From Clostridiales bacterium (GTDB lineage: Bacteria; Bacillota_B; Dehalobacteriia; UBA4068): 5,967 nucleotides of DNA. The translations under genes were made by a program, and so were the position numbers. Where the stretch lies: assembly GCA_009782975.1 (NCBI GenBank), contig WRIA01000043.1, forward strand, positions 1 to 5,967, read 5' to 3'. This document shows, piece by piece, positions 5,947 through 5,967 of the stretch (position 1 is its first letter; each line of letters starts with the position of its first letter). A model generated the notes under the pieces. It saw nothing but the letters and a program-made list of their open reading frames with translations. It was not told the DNA's origin and ran no database searches.

Positions 5947-5967
5947 AAGCACCTGCGAGGTACAGAC

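Overview
The window holds four protein-coding genes: a secreted repeat protein on the + strand (286-1653), secA on the - strand (2111-4744), and an azlC-azlD pair on the + strand (4910-5946). The genome looks like a Clostridia-type Firmicutes. The reasons are consensus sigma-A promoters with 17-base spacers, purine-rich Shine-Dalgarno sites, a Gram-positive-sized SecA, and a surface-protein style (N-terminal pectate-lyase-like entry, C-terminal 'W..W...CG' module) that is common in gut Clostridia. No genus can be named from the sequence alone.

Bases 1-285 have no long gene. They contain a GC-rich hairpin and a 16-codon open frame behind a near-perfect Shine-Dalgarno. From 286 to 1653 runs a 455-residue exported protein with a signal peptide, six VNG[D/S/G]I repeats that suggest a right-handed beta-helix, and a small cysteine-containing C-terminal module. 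A strong intrinsic terminator follows at 1705-1744.

Bases 1745-2110 lie between two converging genes and carry no convincing ORF. They do hold an unusually dense set of dyads: a 22-bp imperfect palindrome, two TTGTACAA palindromes, an alternating TTAGACA/TGTCTAA array with an exact 21-bp direct repeat, and two hairpins. This is the least explained part of the window. It could be an operator cluster, a degraded mobile-element end or a non-coding RNA locus.

SecA (877 aa, GTG start) is complete, with all ATPase motifs and the zinc-binding C-terminus. It starts from a promoter with a perfect TATAAT. Back to back with it is a second good promoter driving azlC and azlD, which overlap by ATGA and encode the two subunits of a branched-chain amino acid exporter. 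A near-perfect inverted repeat overlaps the -35 box of this promoter and may be an operator.

The genes form three functional units. SecA powers Sec-dependent export, the route the 286-1653 protein would use, although their proximity need not mean co-function. AzlCD is an independent amino acid export system. Codon use separates the units: azlC and azlD use ATA for most isoleucines, while the repeat protein uses ATA, ATC and ATT about equally, so that gene may have a different history.
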